From JAUIIK01 sp963709995 (GTDB taxonomy: Bacteria > Chloroflexota > Chloroflexia > Thermomicrobiales > CFX8): a DNA stretch of 64,000 nt. The position numbers were made by a program, and so were the translations under genes. Positions 1-9,251 of this stretch are shown here, piece after piece; positions within the stretch are counted from its first letter, which is position 1, and the number at the start of each line of letters is the position of its first letter. Location of the stretch: assembly GCA_963709995.1 (NCBI GenBank), contig CAVPYN010000017.1, positions 248,001 to 312,000 of the forward strand, given 5' to 3'. A model generated the notes under the pieces. The model had not been told where the DNA came from, did not search any database, and saw only the letters and a list, made by a program, of their open reading frames with translations.

Positions 1-1
1 G

Positions 2-166
2 GTTATGTCTGGCAGCACAGCATTCATCGGCTTTGGCCCAGCTGTCGGCGTCGCAACAGCGCTTTCACTGGCCAATCCTCCACAGCGTCTCCTGCACGTC
101 GTGCTTGCCGTCAGCATTACCACTCTGGTCGCGCTCTCAATCATCTATTACTTCTTCTTCCGATAG
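2..166 (+). CDS. C-terminal end of a membrane protein (5' partial)
   Basis: An open frame runs from the first bases of the window to a TAG at 164-166 and reads as about 54 residues. The last ~22 residues before a terminal FFFR are strongly hydrophobic, as in the final transmembrane helix of a transporter or other integral membrane protein. An ATG at position 5 would allow a very short complete protein, but with no ribosome binding site visible in the window a truncated larger gene is more likely. The family cannot be named from this fragment. Confidence 0.45.
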   Translation, partial: VMSGSTAFIGFGPAVGVATALSLANPPQRLLHVVLAVSITTLVALSIIYYFFFR

Positions 167-197
167 TCCTCTGCCATGCTGCTTTACTCCCTTCGCA

Positions 198-219
198 GAT
201 CGGACAGGTTCCTCCGATC
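198..219. terminator. Possible hairpin downstream of the partial membrane gene
   Basis: GATCGGA and TCCGATC form a 7-bp inverted repeat with an 8-nt loop, between the end of the partial gene at 166 and the end of the convergent sulfatase gene. There is no clear T-tract, so it is only a weak terminator candidate. Confidence 0.25.
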
Positions 220-344
220 GAAGGTACCGTCGTTCTATCTGGCTAAGAGCCCTTGAAAGACAAAAGTGCTGTGAGTAGCCGGCCAGCGACCCGGCTTGTT
301 CCTCAGAATCGAGTATCTGATCGCAACACCGAAATTCTGATGAC

Positions 345-1829
345 CTAACCCTGGGCACCCGCGTCTGTCGGCAGGACTACCTCCGGCGCTGGGGTCTCAT
401 TCAACGTTCCCGACCGGCTCGCGATCTCCACACCGCCGAAAGCTTCCACGAGCGCGGCCTGATCCCGCTTGGCCTCTGCATCGATGGCTTCTGGATCGAG
501 AATCAACCGCAGTTCGCGTTCAAATTCAGTGACCGTCGCTCGATATGCATCCTCCCGCGCTAGATTGTCCAGTTCGTCGGGATCAGTCTCGAGGTCGAAG
601 AGCTCAGGCTCGAAGCCAACATAGTAGATGAACTTGTAGCGGCCGCGGCGCAGCATGTAGGCAGCTGAAGCTGCGCCGTAGGCGTGGTATTCAGCGAACA
701 TCAGGCGCTCGAGATCGTCTTCTGCCGCGACAATATCGAAGATCGACGTTCCCGGGAGAATCTGCCTCTCGTCTGGACTCAATTCCTCCCCTACCGCGTC
801 GAGAATCGTTGGATAGAGATCGACCAGCGAGATCGGCGTTTCGCAGACCCGACCAGCTGGCACCTCCGGACCAGCAACGATGAACGGGATGGCGACGCTG
901 TCCTCGTAGTGCAAGGCTTTGCCCCAGTGGCCACGCGAACCAACGAGATCGCCGTGGTCGCTCGTGTAGATAACGCGGGTGTTCGCGCCCATCCCTGACT
1001 CTTCAAGCCCTTCGACGATCCGTCCAACATTGTGATCGACGAAGGTGCAGAGGCCGAAGTATGCCGCCATAGCTGCACGGCGCTCATGCTCGGTGTTCTG
1101 GTCGACGCCCGGTCGAACATTCATAAACGCTTCGACCCACGGGTGCCGAACATAGCCATCTTCAGGATGACCAACCGGGCGCGGCAAAGCATCCAGCGGA
1201 TAGAGGTTAAAGAATTCCTCTGGGACAACATAGGGAAAGTGTGGCGCTACGAGTCCGACGAAGAGCACCCAGGGGCAGCTGTCCTCATCTCCAGCTCGTC
1301 GTCGCAGCCATGCCGTCGTCTCTGCAGTGACGGCGAGATCGTAGCGGTTGTACTTAGACAACCCAGCACCAGCCTCGCCGACCATCTGCTCTCCTCCATC
1401 GCGAACAGGCAGGGGATCGCGCACCGACCCCCAAATCTGGCCAACGCCATCGAGAATGTGCATCGGAATCGTCTGGCGGTCGAAACCGGTGTCGACGGTC
1501 TCGTTGCGAAAATGCAACTTCCCGATGCTCTCGACTGGCATTCCGCGCTGCCGAAGGGCATGCCCCCACCCGGGCACGCGACCGTCGTAGGCCGTCGCGT
1601 TGTCCCAATACTTGATCTGGTGGACATAACGGCCCGTCATCATGCTGGCCCGCCCCGGCACACAGAGCGGCGAGTTGCAGTAGGCGGACGAGAATCTCAC
1701 GCCCCGGGCTGCGAGGGCGTCGATGTGCGGCGTCTGCACCAGCGGATGACCGCTGCAACCCATCATCCTCGGGTTGTGCTGATCTGACATGATGACGAGT
1801 AGATTCCTGGATTCCACAGCTGCCTCCAC
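345..1829 (-). CDS. Sulfatase (choline-sulfatase-like arylsulfatase)
   Basis: 494 residues, the usual length for a type I sulfatase. The N-terminus has the metal-binding start of the alkaline-phosphatase fold (MSDQHNPRMMGCSGHP, D16), and the catalytic signature C56-V-P-G-R60 fits C-x-P-x-R, whose cysteine is converted to formylglycine by a maturase. A second metal motif, TSDHGD, occurs further on, followed by the basic GHWGK stretch. It is expected to hydrolyse a sulfate ester of a small organic molecule. No signal peptide is visible, so it is probably cytoplasmic, as choline sulfatases are. It is divergent from the next gene and convergent with the partial membrane gene. The exact substrate cannot be told. 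Confidence 0.9.
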   Translation of the reverse strand: MEAAVESRNLLVIMSDQHNPRMMGCSGHPLVQTPHIDALAARGVRFSSAYCNSPLCVPGRASMMTGRYVHQIKYWDNATAYDGRVPGWGHALRQRGMPVESIGKLHFRNETVDTGFDRQTIPMHILDGVGQIWGSVRDPLPVRDGGEQMVGEAGAGLSKYNRYDLAVTAETTAWLRRRAGDEDSCPWVLFVGLVAPHFPYVVPEEFFNLYPLDALPRPVGHPEDGYVRHPWVEAFMNVRPGVDQNTEHERRAAMAAYFGLCTFVDHNVGRIVEGLEESGMGANTRVIYTSDHGDLVGSRGHWGKALHYEDSVAIPFIVAGPEVPAGRVCETPISLVDLYPTILDAVGEELSPDERQILPGTSIFDIVAAEDDLERLMFAEYHAYGAASAAYMLRRGRYKFIYYVGFEPELFDLETDPDELDNLAREDAYRATVTEFERELRLILDPEAIDAEAKRDQAALVEAFGGVEIASRSGTLNETPAPEVVLPTDAGAQG

Positions 1830-2041
1830 ATGTATTCCCCATACAGCGAGTCCCCTGATCGACGGCCTATTCTAGTGGCGCGCTCAGATCGGTGCGGCCA
1901 TACGAATCGATCCCGGCAACACTATATGCAACAAAGACGGATCGAGAGGGCGTTTCGATCGACACTCAACCGCGCACCAAAAAGTACCCGGAGCGTCCGG
2001 CTACACTAGTTGGCGAACGTATGACGAACGGGAGAACGCAT

Positions 2042-3322
2042 ATGACAGCCTATGAGACGATCTTTTCGATGGAAACTTCCAGCATCAAGTATGGGCCGGG
2101 CGCGACACGAGAGGTCGGCTTTGAGATGGGAAGGCTCGGCGCGCGGCGCGTCCTGATCGTGACCGACGCGAACCTGGCCAGCAGCGCGCCGGTCGAGACA
2201 ACCATCGCAGCCCTGCGCGAGGCCGGCATCGAGGCCGAGGTTTTCGACCATAGCCGCGTCGAACCCACCGATGAGTCATTCAATGACGCGATCGAGGTCG
2301 CGACGGCTGGCGAGTTCGACGGCTACGTGGCGGTCGGCGGAGGCTCGGCCATGGATACCGCAAAGGCCGCTAATCTCTACGCAACCTATCCCGCCGATCT
2401 TCTGACCTACGTGAACCCGCCCATCGGCGAAGGTACACCAGTGCCCGGACCACTTAAGCCGATGATCGCAATTCCGACCACGGCCGGGACGGGCAGCGAG
2501 ACGACGGGCGTCGCGATATTCGACTATCTCGCGCTGCATGCCAAGACGGGCATTGCCCACCGCGCACTACGGCCGGCGATGGGAATCATCGATCCAGAGA
2601 ATACGCGCAGCCTGCCGCCAATGGTCGCGGCCTGCTCAGGCTTCGACGTCCTCTGTCACGCCATCGAGTCAATCACCGCCATTCCCTACAACAGCCGTGA
2701 AGCATCGGAAAGCCCGGAACTGCGGCCCTCATATCAGGGCTCGAATCCGATCAGTGACATCTGGGCCGCCCAGGCCCTGCGGATGATGTCGCAAAACATC
2801 CTGCGGGCCGTTGAAGAGCCGGAAGACGGTGAAGCGCGCAGTCAGATGCTACTCGCAGCAACCTATGCAGGTATCGGCTTTGGAAACGCGGGCTGCCATC
2901 TGCCGCATGGAATGTCCTATCCGGTCTCCGGTATGGTGAGGGATTTCCGGCCAGAAGGCTACGAGGTGGATCATCCGATCATTCCCCACGGCATGTCGGT
3001 CATCCTGAACGCGCCATCAGTTTTCCGATGGACCGCGGAAGCCAACCCAAAGAAGCATCTCTACGCCGCCGAGCTCATGGGAGCCAGCGTTTCCGACGCC
3101 TCCGAAGAGGATGCTGGCGAGATCCTGGCAGCTGCGATCATCGACCTGATGCGGAAAGTGGGGATGCCCAACGGCCTTGCGGCGGTCGGGTTCGAATCCG
3201 ACGACATCCCGGCTCTCGTGGAAGGAACGATCCCCCAGCACCGGGTGACCAAACTTTCCCCGCGACCGGCGACACCGGACGACTTGCAAACGCTATTCGC
3301 TGGCGCCATGCGCTACTGGTAG
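2042..3322 (+). CDS. Hydroxyacid-oxoacid transhydrogenase-like iron alcohol dehydrogenase
   Basis: An iron-containing (group III) alcohol dehydrogenase. The sequence closely follows the ADHFE1/HOT subfamily as I remember it: an ETSSIKYGPGATREVG opening, a GGGSAMDTAKAANLYA nucleotide-binding segment, TTAGTGSETTGVAIFDY, and the metal histidines in FDVLCHAIES, LPHGMSYP and IPHGMSV. HOT enzymes couple oxidation of 4-hydroxybutyrate-type acids to reduction of 2-oxoglutarate. The open frame begins at 1892, but ATG 2042 has GGGAG six bases upstream and gives the family length (426 aa). The next gene follows after 13 bp, so the two are probably co-transcribed. Subfamily assignment is strong; the physiological substrate is inferred. 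Confidence 0.88.
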   Translation: MTAYETIFSMETSSIKYGPGATREVGFEMGRLGARRVLIVTDANLASSAPVETTIAALREAGIEAEVFDHSRVEPTDESFNDAIEVATAGEFDGYVAVGGGSAMDTAKAANLYATYPADLLTYVNPPIGEGTPVPGPLKPMIAIPTTAGTGSETTGVAIFDYLALHAKTGIAHRALRPAMGIIDPENTRSLPPMVAACSGFDVLCHAIESITAIPYNSREASESPELRPSYQGSNPISDIWAAQALRMMSQNILRAVEEPEDGEARSQMLLAATYAGIGFGNAGCHLPHGMSYPVSGMVRDFRPEGYEVDHPIIPHGMSVILNAPSVFRWTAEANPKKHLYAAELMGASVSDASEEDAGEILAAAIIDLMRKVGMPNGLAAVGFESDDIPALVEGTIPQHRVTKLSPRPATPDDLQTLFAGAMRYW

Positions 3323-3335
3323 GGCGGTATCACTA

Positions 3336-5359
3336 GTGACCTCGGAAATCAGGCTGCAAATCGACCTCCGTGAACCCTTCGCGGCAGGCGCCCCGTTTGG
3401 AGATACGGGACCCTACGAACGCATAGTTGGGAAGGCGCACTTCGCCATCGATCCGGATGCGCCGGAGAACCGGCAAATCGTCGACCTGGAGCTGGCTCCA
3501 CGCAATGCAGACGGGTATGTCGAGTACACAACCGACATCTACATTCTGCGTCCCATGAACCTTGCGCGCAGCAACGGCAGGTTGATGTACGATGTCAACA
3601 ACCGCGGCAACAAGCGGTTGCTTCAATTTCTCAACGACGCGAAGCACAGCAACAATCCCTCGGCGATCGAGCATGCCGGAAACGGCTACTTGATGCGGTG
3701 TGGCTACACGATCGTCTGGTCCGGCTGGCAGGGAGATCTCCTGGCTGGCGACGGCCGGCTGACCATGGACCTGCCAGTGCCCATTCGCGACGGGCAGCCG
3801 GTTGCCGGCGTCACACGATGCGAGTTCGTCGCCAACGAGCCCGGCATCCGCACAATTCCATTGAGTGCAAACGACTACACTCGTAGCTACCTGGCCGCGT
3901 CCCTTGATCAGTCCGGCGCGCGGCTGACGATGCGTGAGTACCAGCAGGACTCGCGCATCGAAATAGCGGCCAGCGAGTGGATGTTCGCAACCACTCGCCC
4001 GGACGGGGAACCGGCTCCGTCAACCGGGCATCTCTACTACCCGGCAGCCTTCCGACCCGGCTGGATCTACGAGCTCGTTTACAACGCGATCAACCCGCGA
4101 ATCATGGGGCTTGGATTCACCGGAGTGCGGGACCTCATCTCGTTCCTGTTGCATCAAGAAGCCGACAATGCCGGGCAGCCGAACCCCCTGCGCGACAAGG
4201 ATTCCGGCATCGAGCTGGCCTATGCCTGGGGCCGTTCCCAGAGCGGGCGCTTCCTGCGCGACTTTGTCTATCAAGGCTTCAACGAGGATGCCAGCGGTCG
4301 TCAGGTGTTCGCAGGCATTTCGCCGCACGTGTCCGGCGCCGGTCGCGTCTTTCTCAACTATCGCTTCGCGCAACCAGGACGATTTCCCCGCCAGCACAAC
4401 GACCATCTTTACCCATCGGACCAGTTCCCGTTTGCCTATCACAAGACGACCGATAACCTGACCGGCAACACCGACGGAATTCTCAAGCGTCCAGACACCG
4501 ACCCGGTTGTCATCCATACGCAGACCTCTTCGGAGTACTGGGATCGCCGGGGATCGCTGGTCCATACCGACACCGATGGCAACGACCTCCCGGAGCATAG
4601 GCGCGCCAGGGTCTATTTGTTTGCAGGCTCGCAGCACAACGCCGACCCACTCCTCGGTTCACCGGAGACCTACGTTGAGTCGAGATCAACTGGCGATGTG
4701 CCGGACGGGCAACCGGCCTATCCGACAAACCCGCTGAACACATCGGGCCTGCTTCGAGCTGTCATCGACCTGCTCGATGCCTGGGTGACAGACGGAACCC
4801 CGCCGCCATCGAGTCGGGTCCCGCGGCGGGAAGATGGGTCAGCGGCCAGCGCGGCTACTGCTCAGCAAGCGTTTCCGGCGATCCCCGGCGCGCGCCACCC
4901 CAACGAACTATGCAGGTTGCATGTCCAGGACTTCGGAAACCAATTTGAGCGAGGGGTAATCTCCATAGAGCCCCCCGAAGTTGATCTCAGCAGGGAATAT
5001 CCAGTGTATGTCCCGGCGATCGATGCCGATGGCAACGAGATTCCTGGTATCCGGACTCCTCACGTCAGCATTCCGCTGGCAACCTACACCGGCTGGAACT
5101 TCCGCCCTGACGGATCGTCTGGAGACGCGCTGATGGGCACGGTCGGCAGCTACTTCCGGCTACCAGGGACCATCGATGAGCGTCTCGCCTCCAGGATTCT
5201 CGCTCCTCGATCGTTGAGCGTTATGCGAACAACGATGATTACGTCCGGATGATCGCAGACGCAGCCAATGAGCTCGTTGATCAGGGATTCCTGCTGGAGG
5301 AGGACGCCGAGCGATATGTGTCGGCCGCCGAGCGTGGAGTTCGCGAGCTCGACCAGTAG
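3336..5359 (+). CDS. Large alpha/beta hydrolase-domain protein (Abhydrolase_10 type), C-terminal frameshift
   Basis: A GTG start at 3336 lies 13 bp after the transhydrogenase. The uninterrupted frame gives 638 residues ending at 5252. The family is the large alpha/beta-hydrolase-domain proteins that open with GDTGPYERIVGKAHFAIDP and carry the nucleophile in AYAWGRSQSGRFLRDF. The last ~18 residues of that frame look foreign. Adding one G at the GG of 5194-5195 restores a natural tail (…SIVERYANNDDYVRMIADAANEL…) that stops at 5357-5359. The gene is therefore either truncated by a single-base deletion or carries a sequencing indel. It is presumably a cytoplasmic esterase or lactonase-like enzyme; the substrate is unknown. 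Confidence 0.8.
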
Positions 5360-5422
5360 CCACACAACAAAACAGCGCCCGCAGTCGAGCGCCGTTTCGT
5401 CAACCAGATGTGATCGAACTTC

Positions 5423-5845
5423 TCAGCCAGTTGGACGGAGAAGAATCACCGGAATCTCGCGATCTGTCTTCTCTTCGTACTCCGCGAACTGTGGGAATTC
5501 GCTCTCCTGCCTCTCCCAGACGCGATCCCGGTTCTCACCTTCGAGCACCTGAGCGGTCACCTCTTCGGTGTCCGTTCCAACCTCGATCGTAGTGCTGGGA
5601 TTGGCGACGAGGTTGTAATACCAGTCCGGATTGCTTGGCGCGCCGGCTTTGGATGCGAAGATGGCATATCCGTCGCCGACATCAAGATACATCAGGGGTG
5701 TCACGCGTTCGGTTCCGGTCTTTGCTCCGGTGTGATGCAGCAGAAGCAGCGGGAATCCCTCAAAAACCCCTCCGACCTTGCCATTGCTCTCTCTGAACTC
5801 AGCAACGATCTGAGCGTTCCAGTCATTCGGTCCTGTGTTCGACAT
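5423..5845 (-). CDS. Deazaflavin (F420)-dependent nitroreductase-family protein (Ddn-like)
   Basis: The protein has the split-barrel fold pattern of the Ddn/AOR family: FEGFPLLLLHHTGAKTGTERVTPLMYL, then GGA-type residues (KAGAPSNPDWYYNLVANP), then a short C-terminal strand with the WERQ…FPQFAEYEEKT region. Members bind the deazaflavin F420 and reduce quinones or nitro compounds. The frame is open to 5905, but the start at 5845 (MSNTGPNDWN) gives about 140 aa, the usual size, with GAGG just upstream. It is convergent with the hydrolase gene. F420 use is inferred from the family; no F420 biosynthesis gene is in the window. Confidence 0.85.
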   Translation of the reverse strand: MSNTGPNDWNAQIVAEFRESNGKVGGVFEGFPLLLLHHTGAKTGTERVTPLMYLDVGDGYAIFASKAGAPSNPDWYYNLVANPSTTIEVGTDTEEVTAQVLEGENRDRVWERQESEFPQFAEYEEKTDREIPVILLRPTG

Positions 5846-6071
5846 CCGGGCCTCGCTTTCATTCTGTCGCATATTCCGAGTCGGACCATACACTTCATGA
5901 TGCACACCTCACCAGTAGTTTCTTCCCGGGCGACGCTGGATCGGACGCGAATGTGCCCGAAATCAGCCCTCGCACGGCTACAGGGATATGGCGGCAGCGG
6001 CTTGCATGCTCGCTTTAATCGACGAGCGGCGATGGATAATGTTCACGTAACGCAACCTTCAAGGATCAACG

Positions 6072-7202
6072 ATGGCGAAAGACGCGAGCAGGCCTTTCAA
6101 CTCAACCATCAGAAGAGCGCTTCCCACGTACTACGCGCTGCTCTTCGCGATCCTTACCGTCTTTGGGATCATGATCCTGATTCGTTTGCGGCATGTCTTA
6201 CTGATTCTCTTCATCAGCGTTCTCTTCGCTGCGGCGCTAGCGCAACCAGCAGAGTTCCTGACTCGATTCCGAATCCCGCGAGCCGTGGCGGTCGTGCTCC
6301 TGTATGTCGCCGTTGGCGCGCTCCTGGCCCTGGTTGGCTGGCTCGTTGTCTTTCCAGTGCTTTCTGAAATTAGCAGCCTCAGCAACGAATTGCCGGACTA
6401 TGCCGACCGTCTCGAAGGCGCGCGCAGGGCATATATGGAATTGAGCGACCAGTACCCCCAGCTGGAATCGTTCGACGAGCAATTCAGCAACGCCGGTCAG
6501 CGAATCTCCGAGCAGGTTGGGCAGAAGCTGATTGGACTGCCTCTGACCGTAGCCCAACTGGCGTTCGATGGACTAAGCGTCTTCTTCATCTCGATACTTC
6601 TCGTGACCAACCGCGAACGCATGCGCGATCTCGCCCTGTTGCTGGTTCATCCAGATGATCGCGACCAGTGGGAGGATGTGCTGACAAAGATCTGGACCCG
6701 CCTCGGGTACTATCTACGCGCAAAGATCATTGTGATGACGATCGTCGGCATCCTGATGTGCGCAGGCTTGCTTTTCCTTGGGGTCCGATTTCCATTTCTG
6801 CTGGCGATCATCGTCGCGGCGGTCCAGATCATCCCGCGCATTGGTCCCTGGATTGGACGCGTGCCGCTCGTTGGTATCGCGGCGCTCGACGGCGTTGAGA
6901 TGGTCATCTACTTGATGTTGCTCTCTGTGCTGATCGAAAATCTCAAAGGCTATCTGATCGCTCCGCTCATCGAGGCCGATCAGCTCGACACTCACCCGCT
7001 GTCGGTCTTCATTTCGGTGCTGGCCGGTGGGGCGCTTCTCGGCATCCCGGGCGCGTTCATCGCCGTCCCGGCAGTCGCGGCACTCCAGGTGGTCTTCGAA
7101 GAGGTCATTTTGCCCTGGCGCATTGCTCAGTACGAGAATGAGGAAACGCCAGGGCATCCATGCGAAGCTAACTCACCGGCAGATAGCGTCACCGGCTCGT
7201 AG
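6072..7202 (+). CDS. AI-2E family transporter (TqsA/PerM-like)
   Basis: 376 residues with the PerM/AI-2E family layout: two N-terminal membrane helices, a third at VAVVLLYVAVGALLALVGW, an amphipathic soluble stretch (about residues 100-155), then helices including the motif-rich IIPRIGPWIGRVPL and the C-terminal GGALLGIPGAFIAVPAVAALQV that marks the family. Members export autoinducer-2 or other small molecules, or act in Na+/H+ exchange. ATG 6072 follows AAGGA. It stands alone between convergent neighbours; the substrate is unknown. Confidence 0.9.
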   Translation: MAKDASRPFNSTIRRALPTYYALLFAILTVFGIMILIRLRHVLLILFISVLFAAALAQPAEFLTRFRIPRAVAVVLLYVAVGALLALVGWLVVFPVLSEISSLSNELPDYADRLEGARRAYMELSDQYPQLESFDEQFSNAGQRISEQVGQKLIGLPLTVAQLAFDGLSVFFISILLVTNRERMRDLALLLVHPDDRDQWEDVLTKIWTRLGYYLRAKIIVMTIVGILMCAGLLFLGVRFPFLLAIIVAAVQIIPRIGPWIGRVPLVGIAALDGVEMVIYLMLLSVLIENLKGYLIAPLIEADQLDTHPLSVFISVLAGGALLGIPGAFIAVPAVAALQVVFEEVILPWRIAQYENEETPGHPCEANSPADSVTGS

Positions 7203-7228
7203 GAGAGACCGTGATAGCGGAATCCGGG

Positions 7229-8146
7229 CTAACTTCCGCGGGTTCTCGGATCGAGGTAATCGCGCAATCCATCACCAAGCAGATTGAAGCCCACGACGGT
7301 CAGCATCAGCGCAATCCCCGGGAAGGTGAAATACCACCATGCAACCCGGAAGTAGGTGCGCGAATTGGTGATCATCGTCCCCCATTCCGGCGTCGGAGGC
7401 TGGGCTCCAAGACCGATGAAGGAAAGGCTAGAAGTTGCCAGCACCGCGAAACCGATATCGATCGTCCCTTGAATGATGATCGGAGCGGTCGAATTCGGCA
7501 GGATATGCCTCAGCACCAGCCGGTGGGTGCTGACCCCGAGCGCCCGGCCAGCCTCAACATATTCCTGTTCCTTGATCTGGAGAATCTGACCCCGAACAAG
7601 GCGGGCATACCACGGCCAATAGACCAGGGTGAGGGCAATGACGGTGTTACGCAAGTTGGGCCCAAGGGCCGCGGCAATCGCCATCGCCAGAATGATCGCG
7701 GGAAACGCCAGGAATATGTCGGTCAACCGCATCAATATCTCGTCAACCATCCCGCCCGCGTATCCGGAAACCACCCCAACCAGCGTTCCGACTGGGATAG
7801 CGATGAAGAGAATCAGCGCAGCAATACCAAGCGAGTACCGTGCGCCGGACATGACCCTGCTCAGCACGTCGCGCCCTATTTCGTCCGTCCCGAACGGGTG
7901 CGAAAGCGACGGACCGATTAACCGCTCCGAGGCGTTCGTTGCCAGGGGATCATGTGGAGCCAGTAAATCACCGCCGAGACTGAGGAGCAGGAACACGCCA
8001 ATGATCACAAGCGCCACGACATTGAGCGGGCTTTCCGAAGAGAATCGTTTGATGAAGTATTTGAATCCTGAGCGCTTAGCCCGGACACGGGGTTGTCCGG
8101 CTTCCTGTAGGGTTTCTGGAACAACTGCAGTGTCGGTCGTGCTCAT
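7229..8146 (-). CDS. Peptide/nickel-type ABC transporter permease, DppC-like
   Basis: 305 residues. It has the long N-terminal tail and first helix typical of DppC/OppC, the segment HPFGTDEIGRDVLSRVMSGARYSLGIA, the EAA loop (EAGRALGVSTHRLVLRHILPN) that contacts the ATPase, and the C-terminal SFIGLGAQPPTPEWGTMI. It pairs with the DppB-like gene, whose stop it overlaps by four bases, so translation is coupled. No solute-binding protein or ATPase gene is adjacent, so those partners must be encoded elsewhere. Confidence 0.92.
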   Translation of the reverse strand: MSTTDTAVVPETLQEAGQPRVRAKRSGFKYFIKRFSSESPLNVVALVIIGVFLLLSLGGDLLAPHDPLATNASERLIGPSLSHPFGTDEIGRDVLSRVMSGARYSLGIAALILFIAIPVGTLVGVVSGYAGGMVDEILMRLTDIFLAFPAIILAMAIAAALGPNLRNTVIALTLVYWPWYARLVRGQILQIKEQEYVEAGRALGVSTHRLVLRHILPNSTAPIIIQGTIDIGFAVLATSSLSFIGLGAQPPTPEWGTMITNSRTYFRVAWWYFTFPGIALMLTVVGFNLLGDGLRDYLDPRTRGS

Positions 8147-9153
8147 GTCACTCGAATCCTTGGATCAAGGAACATATAGGCCACATCTACGATCAGGTTC
8201 GCCAGCACGTACCCGATGCCGATAATCAACGTCACCGAGATCAAAGCATTCGGATCCTGGTTCTGAATGGACTGGAAGGCATAACGGCCAATGCCTGGCC
8301 AGGAGAAGATGATCTCCACCAGGACGGTGCCAGCGAGTAACAACCCCATTTGCAGACCGATAACGGTCAGCGCCGGTAGGCCCGCATTCTGAATCGCATG
8401 CCTCATCACCACGGTTTGCTGTCGCAAGCCCTTGGAGCGAGCGGTGCGAATGTAATCCTGATTGAGCACTTCCAGCATCCCCGAACGCATCATCCGGGTA
8501 ATCGGCGCGAGCGAAATGAAGCCGAGAGTAAGGACCGGCAGCGCGAGATGTCGCATGGAAGTAACGAACGTACTGAAGTTGAGCGTAAGCAAGGAATCTA
8601 TCGTGTAGAAAGTGGTAATTGTTTCTGGCGGATCGGTTCCTATTGGCAGCCTCTGGCCGTCCGGGAACCAGCCGAGCCTGGCGAAGAACACAAACTGAAT
8701 GACGATTGCCAGCCAGAATGACGGAACTGACAGGCCCAAAACCGACACAACCCTGCCCACCGCATCGATAAACGAGTCCTTCTTGACCGCGGAAAGTACC
8801 CCTAACGGCACGCCCACGATGAGTCCAAATGCCATTGCCATGAACGCCAGCTCGAGCGTTGCGGGCAGATAACGTCTCAAATCATCAGAAACCGGGCGAC
8901 GAGAGCTCAACGAGACGCCAAAATCGAGCTTGACGATGCCCTTCATGTAATTGACATACTGATCCATCACCGGCTGATCAAGGCCAAATTCCTCGCGAAC
9001 CTTCTGAACTGCTTCGGGACTGGCTCGCGGGCCAGCAATGTTGCGGGCAGGGTCGCTCGGGACTAGGCGCATGAGAGTGAACGTTATCGCGGAGAGAGCG
9101 ATCAGGACGAACACGAGGAAGAAAAGCCTGCGGATAATCAAACCGATGACCAT
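8143..9153 (-). CDS. Peptide/nickel-type ABC transporter permease, DppB-like
   Basis: 336 residues with the DppB/OppB signature: an N-terminal helix followed by FTLMRLVPSDPARNIAGPRASPEAVQKVREEFGLDQP, six membrane helices, the EAA loop (RTARSKGLRQQTVVMRHAIQNAGLP) and the C-terminal SWPGIGRYAFQSIQNQDPNAL. The start at 9153 is preceded by GGGAGTG. It is the first gene of a two-gene minus-strand operon with the DppC-like gene and is divergent from the MFS gene, with about 100 bp between them. Confidence 0.93.
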   Translation of the reverse strand: MVIGLIIRRLFFLVFVLIALSAITFTLMRLVPSDPARNIAGPRASPEAVQKVREEFGLDQPVMDQYVNYMKGIVKLDFGVSLSSRRPVSDDLRRYLPATLELAFMAMAFGLIVGVPLGVLSAVKKDSFIDAVGRVVSVLGLSVPSFWLAIVIQFVFFARLGWFPDGQRLPIGTDPPETITTFYTIDSLLTLNFSTFVTSMRHLALPVLTLGFISLAPITRMMRSGMLEVLNQDYIRTARSKGLRQQTVVMRHAIQNAGLPALTVIGLQMGLLLAGTVLVEIIFSWPGIGRYAFQSIQNQDPNALISVTLIIGIGYVLANLIVDVAYMFLDPRIRVT

Positions 9154-9251
9154 TTACGATACTCACTCCCTGCAAGATCGAAGAGATCTCGCGGTTATCG
9201 TTTCCCCACCCGGACTCTGGTCAATATAGCGGACCGTGACTCGGATTATAG

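Noticed and set aside
1032..1787. Long + strand frame opposite the sulfatase gene
   Set aside because: It is the antisense shadow of a well supported gene and has no recognisable domain.
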